Assembly (NCBI RefSeq): GCF_019720915.1
Contig: NZ_JAHKSI010000001.1
Location: forward strand, 2,666,001 to 2,730,000
Reading direction: 5' to 3'
DNA length: 64,000 bases
Source: Alkalihalobacillus sp. TS-13
GTDB lineage: Bacteria; Bacillota; Bacilli; Bacillales; Fictibacillaceae
The notes under the pieces were generated by a model. It made no database searches. It had not been told where the DNA came from and saw only the letters and a list, made by a program, of their open reading frames with translations. Each line of letters opens with the position of its first letter. Position 1 is the stretch's first letter. The position numbers and the translations under genes are program-made. Of this stretch, positions 40,794 to 50,288 are shown piece by piece.

Positions 40794-41020
40794 TGAACAA
40801 GTCGTGCAAAAACGCCCTTTACATCGATAAGGTACCTTTCGTATATCATGGCAACCTACACAAACCAGCAGTTTGAAACCTTTTTTAAGATCTCCACAGC
40901 CTCTGAATTTTTCTACTTCCTTGATGACGACAGAAGGATTCGGTCACCAAACTTATTTTTGAATTTACCCCAATTATCATTTTTTTCAAAAGAGATGCGC
41001 CTCAAAATATTTGTCTCCAT
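40794..41020 (-). pseudogene. IS91-type transposase, N-terminal zinc-binding remnant
   Basis: From ATG at 41020 the minus strand reads METNILRRISFEKNDNWGKF then NKFGDRI. After a frame change it continues VEKFRGCGDLKKGFKLLVC, VGCHDIRKVPYRCKGRFCTT and C, the cysteine-rich N-terminal domain of IS91-type transposases. The rest of the element, including catalytic residues, is absent; the 52-bp array begins where it ends. It is non-functional. Confidence 0.75.
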
Positions 41021-41080
41021 AACAAAAAACTACCACTGTTGAATTTACTGTGGTAGAACCAAATTTTTTGCTTTCTTTTC

Positions 41081-41122
41081 AAAAAAAAGGACCCATAGGC
41101 CGCGTTTAGCCTTCAGGTCCCT
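41081..41122 (-). terminator. Terminator of the M14 peptidase pair
   Basis: GGGACCTGAAGGC...GCCTATGGGTCC on the minus strand, followed by TTTTTTTT, just past the stop at 41134. Confidence 0.85.
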
Positions 41123-41133
41123 ATTTGTAAGCC

Positions 41134-42273
41134 TTATTGCATTGGTAAAATCCCTGCGTAATCAGTCAAGTATCCGTCAGCAGGATAAGCCGGGATGTCA
41201 TTCCAGTGATCCGGATCTACATCCTCGATTTCCTGCATTGCGATTCCGCTCAACAATTCTTTTAAGGCCAGGTAGTTTTGCTTGGTTAAATAGCCGTTCG
41301 ATTTCTGCCCTAAACTTCCTTCCCGTGTATTCCCTTTCGTTTCGAAAAAGATTGCAGGGTTGCTATGGCCTTCAGGATTCAGATTATTGTAATTCAACCC
41401 GAGCATCATAGCTGAAACCACCCCTCCTTTGATGTCGATATAATACTTCGCATCATCTCCACCGACTTGATATTGATCGATGTGTGTATACCCATAGCTG
41501 GTAAGCTTATCATAAACATAAGCCTGCATCTGTTTGGTCACTTCATTATAGTAACCATCTTTCAACCTAGGAAGTGTTGGTCCGTCTGGTGCCAACGAAA
41601 TACCGAGTGAGAAGCTGGTGGCCTCATTCGTTCCATAAACCGTCTTAAAGCCTTGATGATGAAGGTCGATTGCAAAATCCGGTTTGATATCTGCCCAATA
41701 TGCATAGACGACTTCCGATTCCTTCGCTTCAAAACCATGTAAAGTCCAATCTCTGTTTAGGTCGACATACGCGGAATCATTCACAGGTTCACCGTTTTCA
41801 TCCATCAATAATGTTTCGCGCTTGTTCATGATGCTTCCATCCGGATTGTACATAGGGATGACGTATAGAGTAAGTTCATCCAAGAGTGTTTTAACATCAG
41901 GATTACCCGAACTACCCAACGTTTTTAAAAGTTGCATGACAGCTTCTGTCGTCAGCTTCTCATCACCATGAATCTGTGCTTGGATCCAGACCTTCGTATC
42001 TCCGTTACCGACTTTAGCAGTGTAGATGCTTCGCCCTTGTTCAGTCGTTCCGTAATCATCAAGCGTCGACACTTCAATTTTTCCATCACTTTTTTGTTCT
42101 AGATGATGTAATTGATCGACCATTTCTTCATATGTCATGATACTGCTGATGTTATCTTTCCCATTCGTTGATGGTCCTCCCGGCTTCGTACTTCCGGCAG
42201 CATAGACGCCACTGGACCCTAGAACCAATCCGGCAATTGACAGTAAAGTGATGAGTTTCAACAATTTATGCAC
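41134..42273 (-). CDS. Secreted M14-family zinc carboxypeptidase
   Basis: A 379-residue exported metallopeptidase. The signal peptide is MHKLLKLITLLSIAGLVLG...VYAA (about 1-26). Zinc ligands are His and Glu in QIHGDEKLTTEA and a later His in IDLHHQGFKT. YVDLNRDW supplies the substrate-binding Asn-Arg, and the catalytic Glu lies in FFETKGN. The start is GTG at 42273 after GGAGG. It follows a close paralogue by about 60 bp, so the two are probably co-transcribed. Likely substrates are peptides or peptidoglycan stems outside the cell. Confidence 0.88.
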   Translation of the reverse strand: MHKLLKLITLLSIAGLVLGSSGVYAAGSTKPGGPSTNGKDNISSIMTYEEMVDQLHHLEQKSDGKIEVSTLDDYGTTEQGRSIYTAKVGNGDTKVWIQAQIHGDEKLTTEAVMQLLKTLGSSGNPDVKTLLDELTLYVIPMYNPDGSIMNKRETLLMDENGEPVNDSAYVDLNRDWTLHGFEAKESEVVYAYWADIKPDFAIDLHHQGFKTVYGTNEATSFSLGISLAPDGPTLPRLKDGYYNEVTKQMQAYVYDKLTSYGYTHIDQYQVGGDDAKYYIDIKGGVVSAMMLGLNYNNLNPEGHSNPAIFFETKGNTREGSLGQKSNGYLTKQNYLALKELLSGIAMQEIEDVDPDHWNDIPAYPADGYLTDYAGILPMQ

Positions 42274-42332
42274 GCTCGAAAAACCTCCTGTGTTGTAAAA
42301 ATCCGTATATCATTTTTTATTTTGCTAAGTGG

Positions 42333-43373
42333 TTATTCCCCTTTCCAACCACTTTCCGGAAGTGTATCCCAGAATGACGTATCCGCTGTTTCAATCGATC
42401 CGTCTGCAATTGCTTTTAAAGCAGCGTCCATTGCTACAACAGCTTGCTGGATCAAGTAACCGTTACTCTTTTGGCCTAATACATAAGGTTCGTAGTAATG
42501 GTCAGCCATTCCTCTCATTTCCATCAACAGTGTTGAGATTCCGTATTCAAGCGCAATTCCATTTCGTCCGATTGTAGGAGCTGTTCCACCAACGTACTTT
42601 GAGAGTGTTCCATAGCCTTTCGCTTCGACCGCTTCATAAACAACTGAACCGAGCTTTTTAGACTTTTCGACAACATCAGCTGACACATTCTCATTCGTCG
42701 GGTAAAGAATCGATCCTGACACAAGCTCATCACTATCTCCTAAAGTTGTTTGCGTACCTTGATGATGTAGGTCGATCATATAATCTGGTTGATACTTTTG
42801 CAGAACGAACTCATGGAACGCTTGGGTTTCCGGCTGTTCTTTTGCAACATGATCACGATTTAGATCCACCTCATTTGCGTTATAGCGCGTATGGGTTCCA
42901 GAGACATAATCTTCTAGTGAGAAATTGACATCTCCCTCTGCACCATCCACATTCAAACGAGGAGCAATAAGCACATTCACTTTATCCAGGATGTCTTGTA
43001 CCCCTTTCCCATTCGATGTAAGGTGCTGGATCATCTTCAAGGCACCTTCTGTCGTCAATGTTTCATTTCCATGTTGCTGGGTTAAAAACAGAATGGTTGG
43101 GTTTTCAGGATTGCTGATGAATTTAGCCAGATAAAGATCTCGATCTTTAACGGATTTACCATATGATTCTACGGTCAACGCTTCAGATTTTTTGTCTTGT
43201 TTTTCTAGAAAAGCCACCATTTCCTCATAGTTGTGGAGCCTTTCATTTTTGATTGTTTCATTGCCATTGTAATTAGGACCTTCTCCAACAGCACTGACGT
43301 TTCCCACAGGAAAACTGAAAAGCATTCCAGCACTAAGTGCCACACTAGACAAAACCGTCATCGTTTTCTTCAT
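42333..43373 (-). CDS. Secreted M14-family zinc carboxypeptidase, paralogue
   Basis: 346 residues. The signal peptide is MKKTMTVLSSVALSAGMLFS...VSA. The same set of motifs as the neighbour is present: QQHGNETLTTEGAL, EVDLNRDH, MIDLHHQGTQT and the catalytic Glu in LLMEMRG. The start at 43373, after GGAAGGGAAAAGA, gives a proper signal peptide; the longer frame to 43412 does not. It is the first gene of the pair. The two proteins share architecture but are well diverged, suggesting different specificity. Confidence 0.88.
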   Translation of the reverse strand: MKKTMTVLSSVALSAGMLFSFPVGNVSAVGEGPNYNGNETIKNERLHNYEEMVAFLEKQDKKSEALTVESYGKSVKDRDLYLAKFISNPENPTILFLTQQHGNETLTTEGALKMIQHLTSNGKGVQDILDKVNVLIAPRLNVDGAEGDVNFSLEDYVSGTHTRYNANEVDLNRDHVAKEQPETQAFHEFVLQKYQPDYMIDLHHQGTQTTLGDSDELVSGSILYPTNENVSADVVEKSKKLGSVVYEAVEAKGYGTLSKYVGGTAPTIGRNGIALEYGISTLLMEMRGMADHYYEPYVLGQKSNGYLIQQAVVAMDAALKAIADGSIETADTSFWDTLPESGWKGE

Positions 43374-43762
43374 TCTTTTCCCTTCCTTTCGTGAATCGAA
43401 ATATATATACATTCTTCTTTTAAAAACGACAATTTACCTTCAATATGAAAATAAACAGGCAAGAATGTCTAAGGTTTCGACAAATACAAACAATCTTTTA
43501 CAAAACGAGGGGCTGGAGAACTAGTCTTTTATATAGAGTTATCTGTACATCCTCCTTTGTATCGGGATATAATTTAATTCGACAATTTATTTATATATAT
43601 ATTCCGTTTTTTTGAAACCCTGGAGTATTTTAATCGTCTATCTATAAGGAGATCTTTTGACGGCTATACTGATAATACGGTGTAGTCATTCGAAAAGTAT
43701 GATATAATTCATCAGAATATAGGATTTGAAATAACCAACTACTTACGGTGGTGACCATAGAT
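43374..43762. other. Divergent promoter region, AT-rich
   Basis: A 390-bp gap between the M14 pair and the LCP gene. No coding frame or repeat family is seen. A TATAAT at 43702-43707 could be the -10 element for the LCP gene, but no good -35 is visible. Confidence 0.4.
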
Positions 43763-44755
43763 ATGCCCTCACGAATAGAACGAAAAAAACAAAAACGCAA
43801 GAAAGGAAGCTTTCTGAAAAAGACTTTAATGGTCTTGGCGATTCTTTTTATCGCGGTTGCAGGTTATGCAGCGATCCAATACTATCAGGGGCTTCAGCAG
43901 GCAGCACCTTCTGAAGAGATGGAAAGTAATTATGAATTCAATGCGCCAGATGAAAAAATAGAAGGTAAATACAATGTGCTGTTACTAGGAGTAGATCGCC
44001 GAGGTGAGGAAGACTCTAGAACGGATACGATCATGATCGCACAATATGACACGAAGACCGATGAAACGAAACTGGTCTCATTAATGCGGGACTCATACGT
44101 TGAAATCCCGGGCTATAGCAAGAATAAAATCAATACAGCCTTTTTCCATGGCGGACCGGAGCTCTTACGGAAAACGATCAAACACAATTTCGATATAGAT
44201 ATCCATTACTATGCTCTGGTTGATTTCAAAGGCTTTGAACAGGTGGTCGATACGATCGCACCAGAGGGTATCGAGATGGATGTCGAAAAACGGATGTCCC
44301 AAAATATCGGGGTCACACTCGAACCCGGTGTCCAAAATTTGAACGGTAAAGAATTACTCGGGTATGCAAGATTCCGCCATGATGCTGAAGGAGATTTCGG
44401 ACGTGTTAAACGTCAGCAAAAAGTGATTTCGAAAGTGAAAGACGAGTTCACTAGCCTTTACGGCATTTCCAAGCTTCCTAAGGTAATGGGAACGATCCAG
44501 CCTTACATTGACACGAATATGAAAATGTTCACAGCCATTGGACTTGCGAAAGATGTCATGTTGAACAAAAGTCAAATCGAAACGATGAAAATTCCGATTG
44601 ATAACTCTTGGAATGACCCGACTTACCAGGGTGTCGGTCAAGTGCTTGAAATGGATATAGAACAAAACAGACAGGCCTTGAAAGAGTTCCTTGGAATGGA
44701 TGAAAATTCAACCAACATGACAACCAAAAACGAAGACGAAGAACCCGAATCGTAA
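43763..44755 (+). CDS. LytR-CpsA-Psr (LCP) family cell-wall protein
   Basis: A membrane-anchored phosphotransferase of about 330 residues that attaches teichoic acids or other glycopolymers to peptidoglycan. A basic N-terminus (RIERKKQKRKKGSFLKK) and one helix (TLMVLAILFIAVAGYAAIQ) precede the extracellular LCP domain. That domain has YNVLLLGVDRRGEEDSRTDT, LVSLMRDSYVEIPG, INTAFFHGGPE and LLGYARFRHDAEGDFGRVKR. ATG at 43763 with GGTGGTGA upstream is preferred over GTG at 43748. The C-terminus is acidic. It is followed by a clear terminator. Confidence 0.93.
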   Translation: MPSRIERKKQKRKKGSFLKKTLMVLAILFIAVAGYAAIQYYQGLQQAAPSEEMESNYEFNAPDEKIEGKYNVLLLGVDRRGEEDSRTDTIMIAQYDTKTDETKLVSLMRDSYVEIPGYSKNKINTAFFHGGPELLRKTIKHNFDIDIHYYALVDFKGFEQVVDTIAPEGIEMDVEKRMSQNIGVTLEPGVQNLNGKELLGYARFRHDAEGDFGRVKRQQKVISKVKDEFTSLYGISKLPKVMGTIQPYIDTNMKMFTAIGLAKDVMLNKSQIETMKIPIDNSWNDPTYQGVGQVLEMDIEQNRQALKEFLGMDENSTNMTTKNEDEEPES

Positions 44756-44770
44756 TAATGAAAAGTACGA

Positions 44771-44817
44771 AAAAGCTGCCCACCGACATCAAAAAGCTGT
44801 CCCGATGGGCAGCTTTT
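44771..44817 (+). terminator. Terminator of the LCP gene
   Basis: AAAAGCTGTCCC-GAT-GGGCAGCTTTT hairpin followed by TCTTATT. A second, longer pairing with an upstream AAAAGCTGCCC is possible. Confidence 0.85.
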
Positions 44818-44861
44818 CTTATTGACTGCTCACTTCAGTGCCATCACTTCCGCCACTTTCT

Positions 44862-45017
44862 GTACCAGGCACCGATTGAAACCCCTTGGTATCACTGCAT
44901 TCTCAATCGGTGCCTGGCACCTCTTGCAATCCCTTGTCCCCCAACGCTTCTCAAAGTGTGCCTGACACGCAGAAAGAACCCTTACGCTGTAAGGGTTCTG
45001 AAAGGGTGCCTGGCACC
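44862..45017. repeat. Palindrome array, four copies at exactly 48 bp, divergent spacers
   Basis: Centres are at 44867 (GTACCAGGCACC), 44915 (GGTGCCTGGCACC), 44963 (GTGCCTGACAC) and 45011 (GGTGCCTGGCACC). The three spacers have little in common; one contains its own hairpin (AGAACCCTTACGCTGTAAGG). Confidence 0.9.
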
Positions 45018-45036
45018 GAAGCAAAAGCACCAATGC

Positions 45037-45510
45037 TTATTCTTCTTTGCCCATGCCTTTGAGGAAGGCGAGGATCATGCGGATGGAGCGGTTGACTTCA
45101 GGATCCTTCAAGGTTTTGATCAGCTGGAACATGCTGATCACGTCCTCTTTTTCTTCCTCTTCGGTCGCCTCCAGCACCCCCTGATTGATCTTTTCCATAA
45201 ATGGCTGCATTTTCGAGAATTCGATCGTTCCTAAGAATCCGATGAAATCAACAACATTCCGAGAAAACTTCGCATTATGCGGACGGTTGATCTCCCTGAA
45301 GAAAGCGGATGTCGCTTGATCACGGTGGTTCACCAATGCACTGAGCAACGGCAGCATTTCACTTTCATGAAGCCTGTCAACCAGCACGATCAGATCCAGA
45401 ATCGCATCCTTCCGTTCTGCCAGTGCTTGTTCGATCTCCTCCATGCCTTTTTCACGGACTTCCTCTTTGGATGGAACAAGGGGTTCAACTTTCCGAGTGG
45501 GCTTTGCCAT
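45037..45510 (-). CDS. DUF1641 protein, formate dehydrogenase partner (YrhD-like)
   Basis: A 157-residue helical protein of the DUF1641 family. The C-terminal part, SMFQLIKTLKDPEVNRSIR followed by MILAFLKGMG, is the usual signature. In Bacillus this family is encoded next to the YrhE-type formate dehydrogenase, as here: the ATG shares one base with the stop codon of the dehydrogenase gene (TAATG), so translation is coupled. Its function is unproven; an assembly or electron-transfer accessory role is inferred from that coupling. Confidence 0.85.
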   Translation of the reverse strand: MAKPTRKVEPLVPSKEEVREKGMEEIEQALAERKDAILDLIVLVDRLHESEMLPLLSALVNHRDQATSAFFREINRPHNAKFSRNVVDFIGFLGTIEFSKMQPFMEKINQGVLEATEEEEKEDVISMFQLIKTLKDPEVNRSIRMILAFLKGMGKEE

Positions 45511-48467
45511 TACTTTTTCACTTCCTTCTTACGCACGACATTGCCAGGAAACACATAATCATCTCTATTCCACTTTTCCTCGACTTTAATACCAATTTGC
45601 GGCTGACGGTTACCGAATCGATGGTTGTTATGCGGTAGCGGTCTCTCCCCTTCAAAATCAAGCAATTCCATCTTCACTGCTGCGTCTTTGTAAGCCGGTG
45701 TATCCGTATCCTTGTCAACTTCGCTTGAGGTCAACTTGTTTACAGCAAGGTCACCATTGTCATTCAATGGAATATAAAGTTCTTTCCCTTTCACTCGTTC
45801 TGTGACCACAACTCTGCCCTTCACCGATCCCGTCCGTGACAACAGCCGTACCAACGAGCCGTCTTTCAGCCCTCGGTCTTTCGCAAGTTCATGAGATACT
45901 TCGATGAATGCTTGTGGCGTTTTACGTGTAATCCCGTGTGACTTGTAAGTCATGTTCCCTTCATGGAAGTGTTCAAGCAAACGGCCGCTATTGACGTGCA
46001 AGTCGTACTCCTCGTCTGTTCCTGTCGGTTCTGTCCAATCGACAAAAAACAACCTTGCCCGCCCATCCTCGAAATGGAATTCTTCTTCATAAAGCATTGG
46101 CATATCGATTCCTTCTTCATCGACTGGCCAAATCAGACTTTTGTATCCTTCCATACGTTCATAGGAAACACCTGCGAACATTGGGGTCAGCTTCGCGATT
46201 TCATCCATTACCTGTGCAGGGCCTTCGTACTTCCATCCTGCTCCGAGTACATTTGCGAGCATCTGCGTGATTTCCCAGTCTGGCTTGGCATCACCCAACG
46301 TCGGAAGAGCAGGATAGATGCGCTGGATACGTCTTTCCGTATTCGTAAAGGTCCCCTCTTTTTCAAGGCTAGGTGCAGCTGGTAAAATTACATCCGCAAA
46401 TTCGGACGTCCTTGATAAAAACAGATCCTGGACCACAAAGAAATCAAGCTGTTCAAAACCGCGCTGAACGTAATTCGCATTTGCATCAACGATTCCCATA
46501 TCCTCACCCTGAAGATAAAGGGCCCGTAAGGTTCCATCATGGATCGCGTCGACCATGCCATGATTCGTCAACCCTGGTTCGCCGTTCAAATTTACGCCCC
46601 ATGCCTCTTCAAACTTTTTACGGATCTCATCATCCTGGACATCTTGATAGCCTGGAAAAGTGTTTGGCATGCTTCCGAAATCACTGCAGCCCTGCACGTT
46701 GTTATGTCCTCTAAGCGGATAAGCACCTGTTCCATGACGACCGTAGTTCCCGGTAACGATCAGCAAATTGGAAATCGCAGTACTGGTGTCGCTGCCGCCC
46801 TTCTGTTGAGTTACACCCATAGCCCAGCAGATGACTGTCGAATCGGCTTTATGGATCGCTTCAGCAATTTTAATCATCGTCTCTTCCGAAAGTCCTGTCA
46901 CTTTTTCAGCATAATCCATTGTGAATTTCTGAATCTTTTCAAGATACTCCTCAACATTTATAACACGATTCTTCAGAAATTCCTTGTCATGCCAACCTTG
47001 TTCAACAATGTAGTTCGTCACTGCTGAGAGCCAGACGAGGTCCGAGCCCGGCTTCGGCTGGATGAACATATCCGCACGTTCTGCCATCTCATGCTCGCGG
47101 ATATCAGCGACGATCATTTTCTGACCGAACAGCTTTTGAGACCGTTTGATTTTAGAAGCCAAAACAGGGTGGGACTCTGCCGTATTTGAGCCGATCGTGA
47201 TGACAAGACCAGCTGTTTCAATATCTTTGAGTGAACCAGCGTCCCCGCCATAACCCACTGTCCGGAACAATCCTTTCGTCGCAGGAGACTGACAGTACCT
47301 CGAACAGTTATCAACGTTGTTGGTTCCGAAGATCTGACGAGCTAGTTTCTGCATCAAATAGGATTCTTCATTCGTCGCTTTGGAAGAAGCAATGAAACCT
47401 AGTGCTTCAGGGCCGCTTTCTGAGTGAATTTCTTTCAGCCTTTTTGCGATATACGAGATCGCCTCGTCCCATTCCACTTCCTTGAACGTATCCCCTTGTC
47501 GGATAAGAGGCTTCGTCAATCTCTCTTCACTATTGACATAATCCCAACCGAACTTCCCTTTCACACATGTCGAGATTCCGTTAGCTGGCGCTTCAGGCTG
47601 CGGCTGGATTTTTAAAATATGCCGGTCTTTCGTCCATATATCGAAACTGCAGCCGACTCCGCAGTACGTACAGACCGTTTTTGTTTTTCGGATACGATCT
47701 TCACGCATTTCCGCTTCCGTATCTGATATTGCGAACAATGGTCCGAAACCGGATTCAACATTTTTCGTAAAATCAATCATCGAACGCAATGTCCCCTGTT
47801 CGACATTCGAAAGGTAGCCCGCTTCCTTAATCATCGATTTCTCCATCAATGCATTACACGGACAGACAGTTACACACTGACCGCAGTTGACACAGGAAGA
47901 TTCATCAATGGGAACATCATTATCCCAAAGAACTCGTGGCTGTTCACGTTCCCAATCAATGGTAAGGGTTTCATTGACTTCGATGTCCTGGCAAACCTCC
48001 ACACACCGACCGCACAATATACATTGGTTCGGATCATATCGATAAAAGGACCCTGAATCATCGATTTCATATCCCTTCGATTGGAAAGGAATATTCTGAT
48101 GTTCCTTCTGCATTTCAGCCACAGTGTTATGGATATCACAGCGTCCATTATTATAATCACACACCGTACAATACAACTCATGCTTGTGCAGAATCTTATC
48201 CATCGCGTAATCCTGTGCTTTATGTACATCTTCATGCTGTGTATTGATTTCCATTTCCGCTTCAATCTTCATCCCACAAGCACGCTTCAGTTCCCCATTT
48301 ACCTCGACGATACACGTATCACAGCTCTCGATCGGGCCAAGACTTTCGTGAAAACAGATTGCCGGTACATCGACGTCTTCCGCTTTCAGGAATTGAAGTA
48401 TATTCTGACCTGCCGACGCCTGGTACTCCTCACCATTAACATTGACTCGAATCATTTGATCAGACAC
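45510..48467 (-). CDS. Formate dehydrogenase, alpha subunit (molybdopterin, YrhE type)
   Basis: A 985-residue molybdenum/tungsten oxidoreductase that oxidises formate to CO2. The N-terminal [2Fe-2S] domain has [14 protein letters not shown] (about 50). A His/Cys cluster, [15 protein letters not shown], and two ferredoxin-like sites, [11 protein letters not shown] and [15 protein letters not shown], follow. The catalytic domain starts with the [4Fe-4S] motif [11 protein letters not shown]. The metal ligand is Cys in [10 protein letters not shown], so it is not a selenoprotein. The C-terminal MoCo domain has the usual [12 protein letters not shown]. No separate NADH-binding subunit or fdhD is nearby. 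Confidence 0.93.
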   Translation of the reverse strand: MSDQMIRVNVNGEEYQASAGQNILQFLKAEDVDVPAICFHESLGPIESCDTCIVEVNGELKRACGMKIEAEMEINTQHEDVHKAQDYAMDKILHKHELYCTVCDYNNGRCDIHNTVAEMQKEHQNIPFQSKGYEIDDSGSFYRYDPNQCILCGRCVEVCQDIEVNETLTIDWEREQPRVLWDNDVPIDESSCVNCGQCVTVCPCNALMEKSMIKEAGYLSNVEQGTLRSMIDFTKNVESGFGPLFAISDTEAEMREDRIRKTKTVCTYCGVGCSFDIWTKDRHILKIQPQPEAPANGISTCVKGKFGWDYVNSEERLTKPLIRQGDTFKEVEWDEAISYIAKRLKEIHSESGPEALGFIASSKATNEESYLMQKLARQIFGTNNVDNCSRYCQSPATKGLFRTVGYGGDAGSLKDIETAGLVITIGSNTAESHPVLASKIKRSQKLFGQKMIVADIREHEMAERADMFIQPKPGSDLVWLSAVTNYIVEQGWHDKEFLKNRVINVEEYLEKIQKFTMDYAEKVTGLSEETMIKIAEAIHKADSTVICWAMGVTQQKGGSDTSTAISNLLIVTGNYGRHGTGAYPLRGHNNVQGCSDFGSMPNTFPGYQDVQDDEIRKKFEEAWGVNLNGEPGLTNHGMVDAIHDGTLRALYLQGEDMGIVDANANYVQRGFEQLDFFVVQDLFLSRTSEFADVILPAAPSLEKEGTFTNTERRIQRIYPALPTLGDAKPDWEITQMLANVLGAGWKYEGPAQVMDEIAKLTPMFAGVSYERMEGYKSLIWPVDEEGIDMPMLYEEEFHFEDGRARLFFVDWTEPTGTDEEYDLHVNSGRLLEHFHEGNMTYKSHGITRKTPQAFIEVSHELAKDRGLKDGSLVRLLSRTGSVKGRVVVTERVKGKELYIPLNDNGDLAVNKLTSSEVDKDTDTPAYKDAAVKMELLDFEGERPLPHNNHRFGNRQPQIGIKVEEKWNRDDYVFPGNVVRKKEVKK

Positions 48468-48781
48468 GATTGAACCTCCTCTTTCTCAAAAAATTGAAAG
48501 GAGCAAGCTTCATAGAAATCCGCTGCTACCATATATGAAGTTGAAAAGTTCCCTATCTAGTACATTGTTTCCCTTTCAAACTTGCGATAAACCACCATTT
48601 AGAATTCGAGAACACCTTACCCATCAACGGAATTAAGGTTCTTAGCGATTTCTTTTGAAGAATTGAACGTTTAAATCCGTTAAGAAAGGGAAAAATGATA
48701 TGATGTATACATAGCTTCTTACATAACGGTCACAATGCCTTTTTTAAAGGCTATGTTATTTGCAGAAAAATTGCTTAAAGC

Positions 48782-48955
48782 GAAATTTGCGATACTCCTG
48801 CGGGAATAGCGAGCCAGGCAAGACTCCGCAACGAATTAAGGATCTTCACTAAAAGCCACCACGTCGTGTGGTGAACGTCGAAACCAGTACGTCCTCTGCA
48901 AGTGAGTGAAGAGACTTACGGATCGCCCCCGGAAATGGAGTAAATTTCAAAAAAA
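48782..48955. repeat. Interspersed CCCGCAGGAG-family element with nested hairpins
   Basis: TGCGATACTCCTGCGGGAAT, AGCGAGCCAGGCAAGACTCC and CGGATCGCCCCCGGAAATGG form the outer element. Inside, TCTTCACT/AGTGAAGA (48843-48912) encloses CACCAC-GTCGT-GTGGTG (48857-48873) and AGTACGTCCTCTGCA. It lies in the 640-bp gap between fdh and clpP, whose other parts (48473-48780) show no gene. Confidence 0.75.
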
Positions 48956-49032
48956 GCAATAAGTAAAAATAACAAAGCTTTTTGAAAAGAGAAAAACGTC
49001 GAACGAAAAATCCGCTTGTAAGAGCCTAATAG

Positions 49033-49062
49033 TTTGACCTATATTGACCTATTGAGTAAGAT
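49033..49062 (+). promoter_or_regulatory. clpP promoter with CtsR box
   Basis: TTTGACCTATATTGACCT is the inverse of the tandem heptad AGGTCAATATAGGTCAAA recognised by CtsR. TTGACC (49034) and TAAGAT (49057) lie 17 bp apart, so the repressor box overlaps the -35 element and spacer. Confidence 0.88.
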
Positions 49063-49110
49063 GAAATTAAAGCCATAAAGATACTTATGGAAAGAGGAGG
49101 ATTTCTGAAT

Positions 49111-49710
49111 ATGAACTTAATCCCAACAGTTATTGAACAAACGAACCGCGGGGAACGTGCCTATGATATCTACTCCCGCCTTCTAAAAGATCGCATCATC
49201 ATGCTAGGGAGCGCAATTGATGACAATGTTGCAAACTCGATCGTCGCGCAATTATTATTCTTAGCTGCAGAAGATCCTGAAAAAGACATTTCGCTCTACA
49301 TCAACAGTCCTGGAGGATCCATCACAGCAGGTATGGCGATCTATGATACGATGCAATTCATCAAGCCGAAAGTCAGCACAATCTGTATCGGTATGGCAGC
49401 ATCTATGGGTGCATTCTTACTTACAGCAGGGGAACCTGGAAAGCGTTTTGCACTGCCGAACAGTGAAGTCATGATCCACCAGCCGCTTGGCGGTACACAA
49501 GGTCAGGCTGCTGACATTGAAATCCATGCTCGCCGCATCATTGAAATGCGCGAGAAGATAAACAAGATCATTGCAGACCGCTCTGGTCAACCGGTTGAAG
49601 TTGTAGAACGTGATACCGATCGTGATAACTTCATGAGTGCTCACCGTGCAAAAGAATATGGTCTGATCGACGACGTTATTGAAAAACCAGTGAATGTTGA
49701 TAACAAATAA
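49111..49710 (+). CDS. clpP: ATP-dependent Clp protease proteolytic subunit
   Basis: A 199-residue serine protease forming the tetradecameric Clp core. It begins [20 protein letters not shown]. The catalytic triad is Ser in [13 protein letters not shown] (about 98), His in [10 protein letters not shown] (about 123) and Asp in RDTDRDNFM (about 172). ATG at 49111 follows AGAGGAGGATTTCTGAAT; the in-frame ATG at 49087 overlaps the ribosome binding site region. Control by CtsR under heat or protein stress is supported by the box upstream. Confidence 0.98.
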   Translation: MNLIPTVIEQTNRGERAYDIYSRLLKDRIIMLGSAIDDNVANSIVAQLLFLAAEDPEKDISLYINSPGGSITAGMAIYDTMQFIKPKVSTICIGMAASMGAFLLTAGEPGKRFALPNSEVMIHQPLGGTQGQAADIEIHARRIIEMREKINKIIADRSGQPVEVVERDTDRDNFMSAHRAKEYGLIDDVIEKPVNVDNK

Positions 49711-49722
49711 GGTTTTTATGAG

Positions 49723-49757
49723 ACTGGCTCCGAAACTTTCGGGGCCAGTTTTTTTAT
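49723..49757 (+). terminator. Terminator of clpP
   Basis: ACTGGCTCCGAAACTTTCGG followed by GGCCAGTTTTTTT; arms ACTGGC(T)CCGAAA / TTTCGGGGCCAGT. Confidence 0.9.
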
Positions 49758-49841
49758 TTCTAACAGTAGGCTTTCTCCTATCATGCACATAAACTGATAA
49801 AGAAGATTTGGTAACCCACTAATAAAAAAGGAGGAAGACAA

Positions 49842-50288
49842 ATGAAGGTGTTCCTTATCCTGTTTTTCATAGCGATGTTAGGACTAGGAAGCTACTCATT
49901 CGGTGAGGATGTCGTTCAGGAACCTGATCAGACAGAGGGTTCGAATGACACATCAGGCAAAAATGAATCAGAGGATCTTATCGAAAATGAGGTTTTTAAA
50001 ATTGCTTCACCTCTTCCGAATCAAACGGTGAATGAAGAGTTCGTTTTCAAAGGCAAAGCTAGAGTTTTCGAGGCGAATTTCCAATATGAACTGAAGGATG
50101 GTGAAACGGTTCTCGAGAGTGATTTTATCACAGCTTCTGAAGGGGCACCTGGCTGGGGGGACTTCGAGCGAGTCATCACCGTTCCTGAAACCGTCGATTC
50201 GAAATTGATTTTAAAAGTCTTCGTTTCTAGCGCAAAGGACGGGTCAGAAATAAACGTTTTAGAAATTCCTCTAAAACCGAAGCTTTGA
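49842..50288 (+). CDS. Exported Gmad2-domain (immunoglobulin-like) protein
   Basis: 148 residues. A signal peptide (MKVFLILFFIAMLGLGSYSFG) is followed by an acidic linker (about 25-50) and a Gmad2-type Ig-like domain: IASPLPNQTVNEEFVFKG, ANFQYELKDGETVLE, APGWGDFERVI and LILKVFVSSAKDGSEIN. No lipobox Cys is present, so it is secreted or retained through the helix. Gmad2 domains occur beside sporulation or envelope proteins; the exact role is unknown. AAGGAGGAAGACAA precedes the ATG. The end overlaps the opposing zinc-ribbon gene by 18 bp. Confidence 0.82.
   Translation: MKVFLILFFIAMLGLGSYSFGEDVVQEPDQTEGSNDTSGKNESEDLIENEVFKIASPLPNQTVNEEFVFKGKARVFEANFQYELKDGETVLESDFITASEGAPGWGDFERVITVPETVDSKLILKVFVSSAKDGSEINVLEIPLKPKL

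Noticed and set aside
44862-45017. CRISPR array (palindromic repeats with different spacers)
   Set aside because: Only a 12-13-bp core repeats, spacers have a similar length but contain gene-free low-identity sequence with their own hairpin, and no cas genes are near. It fits a REP-like family better.
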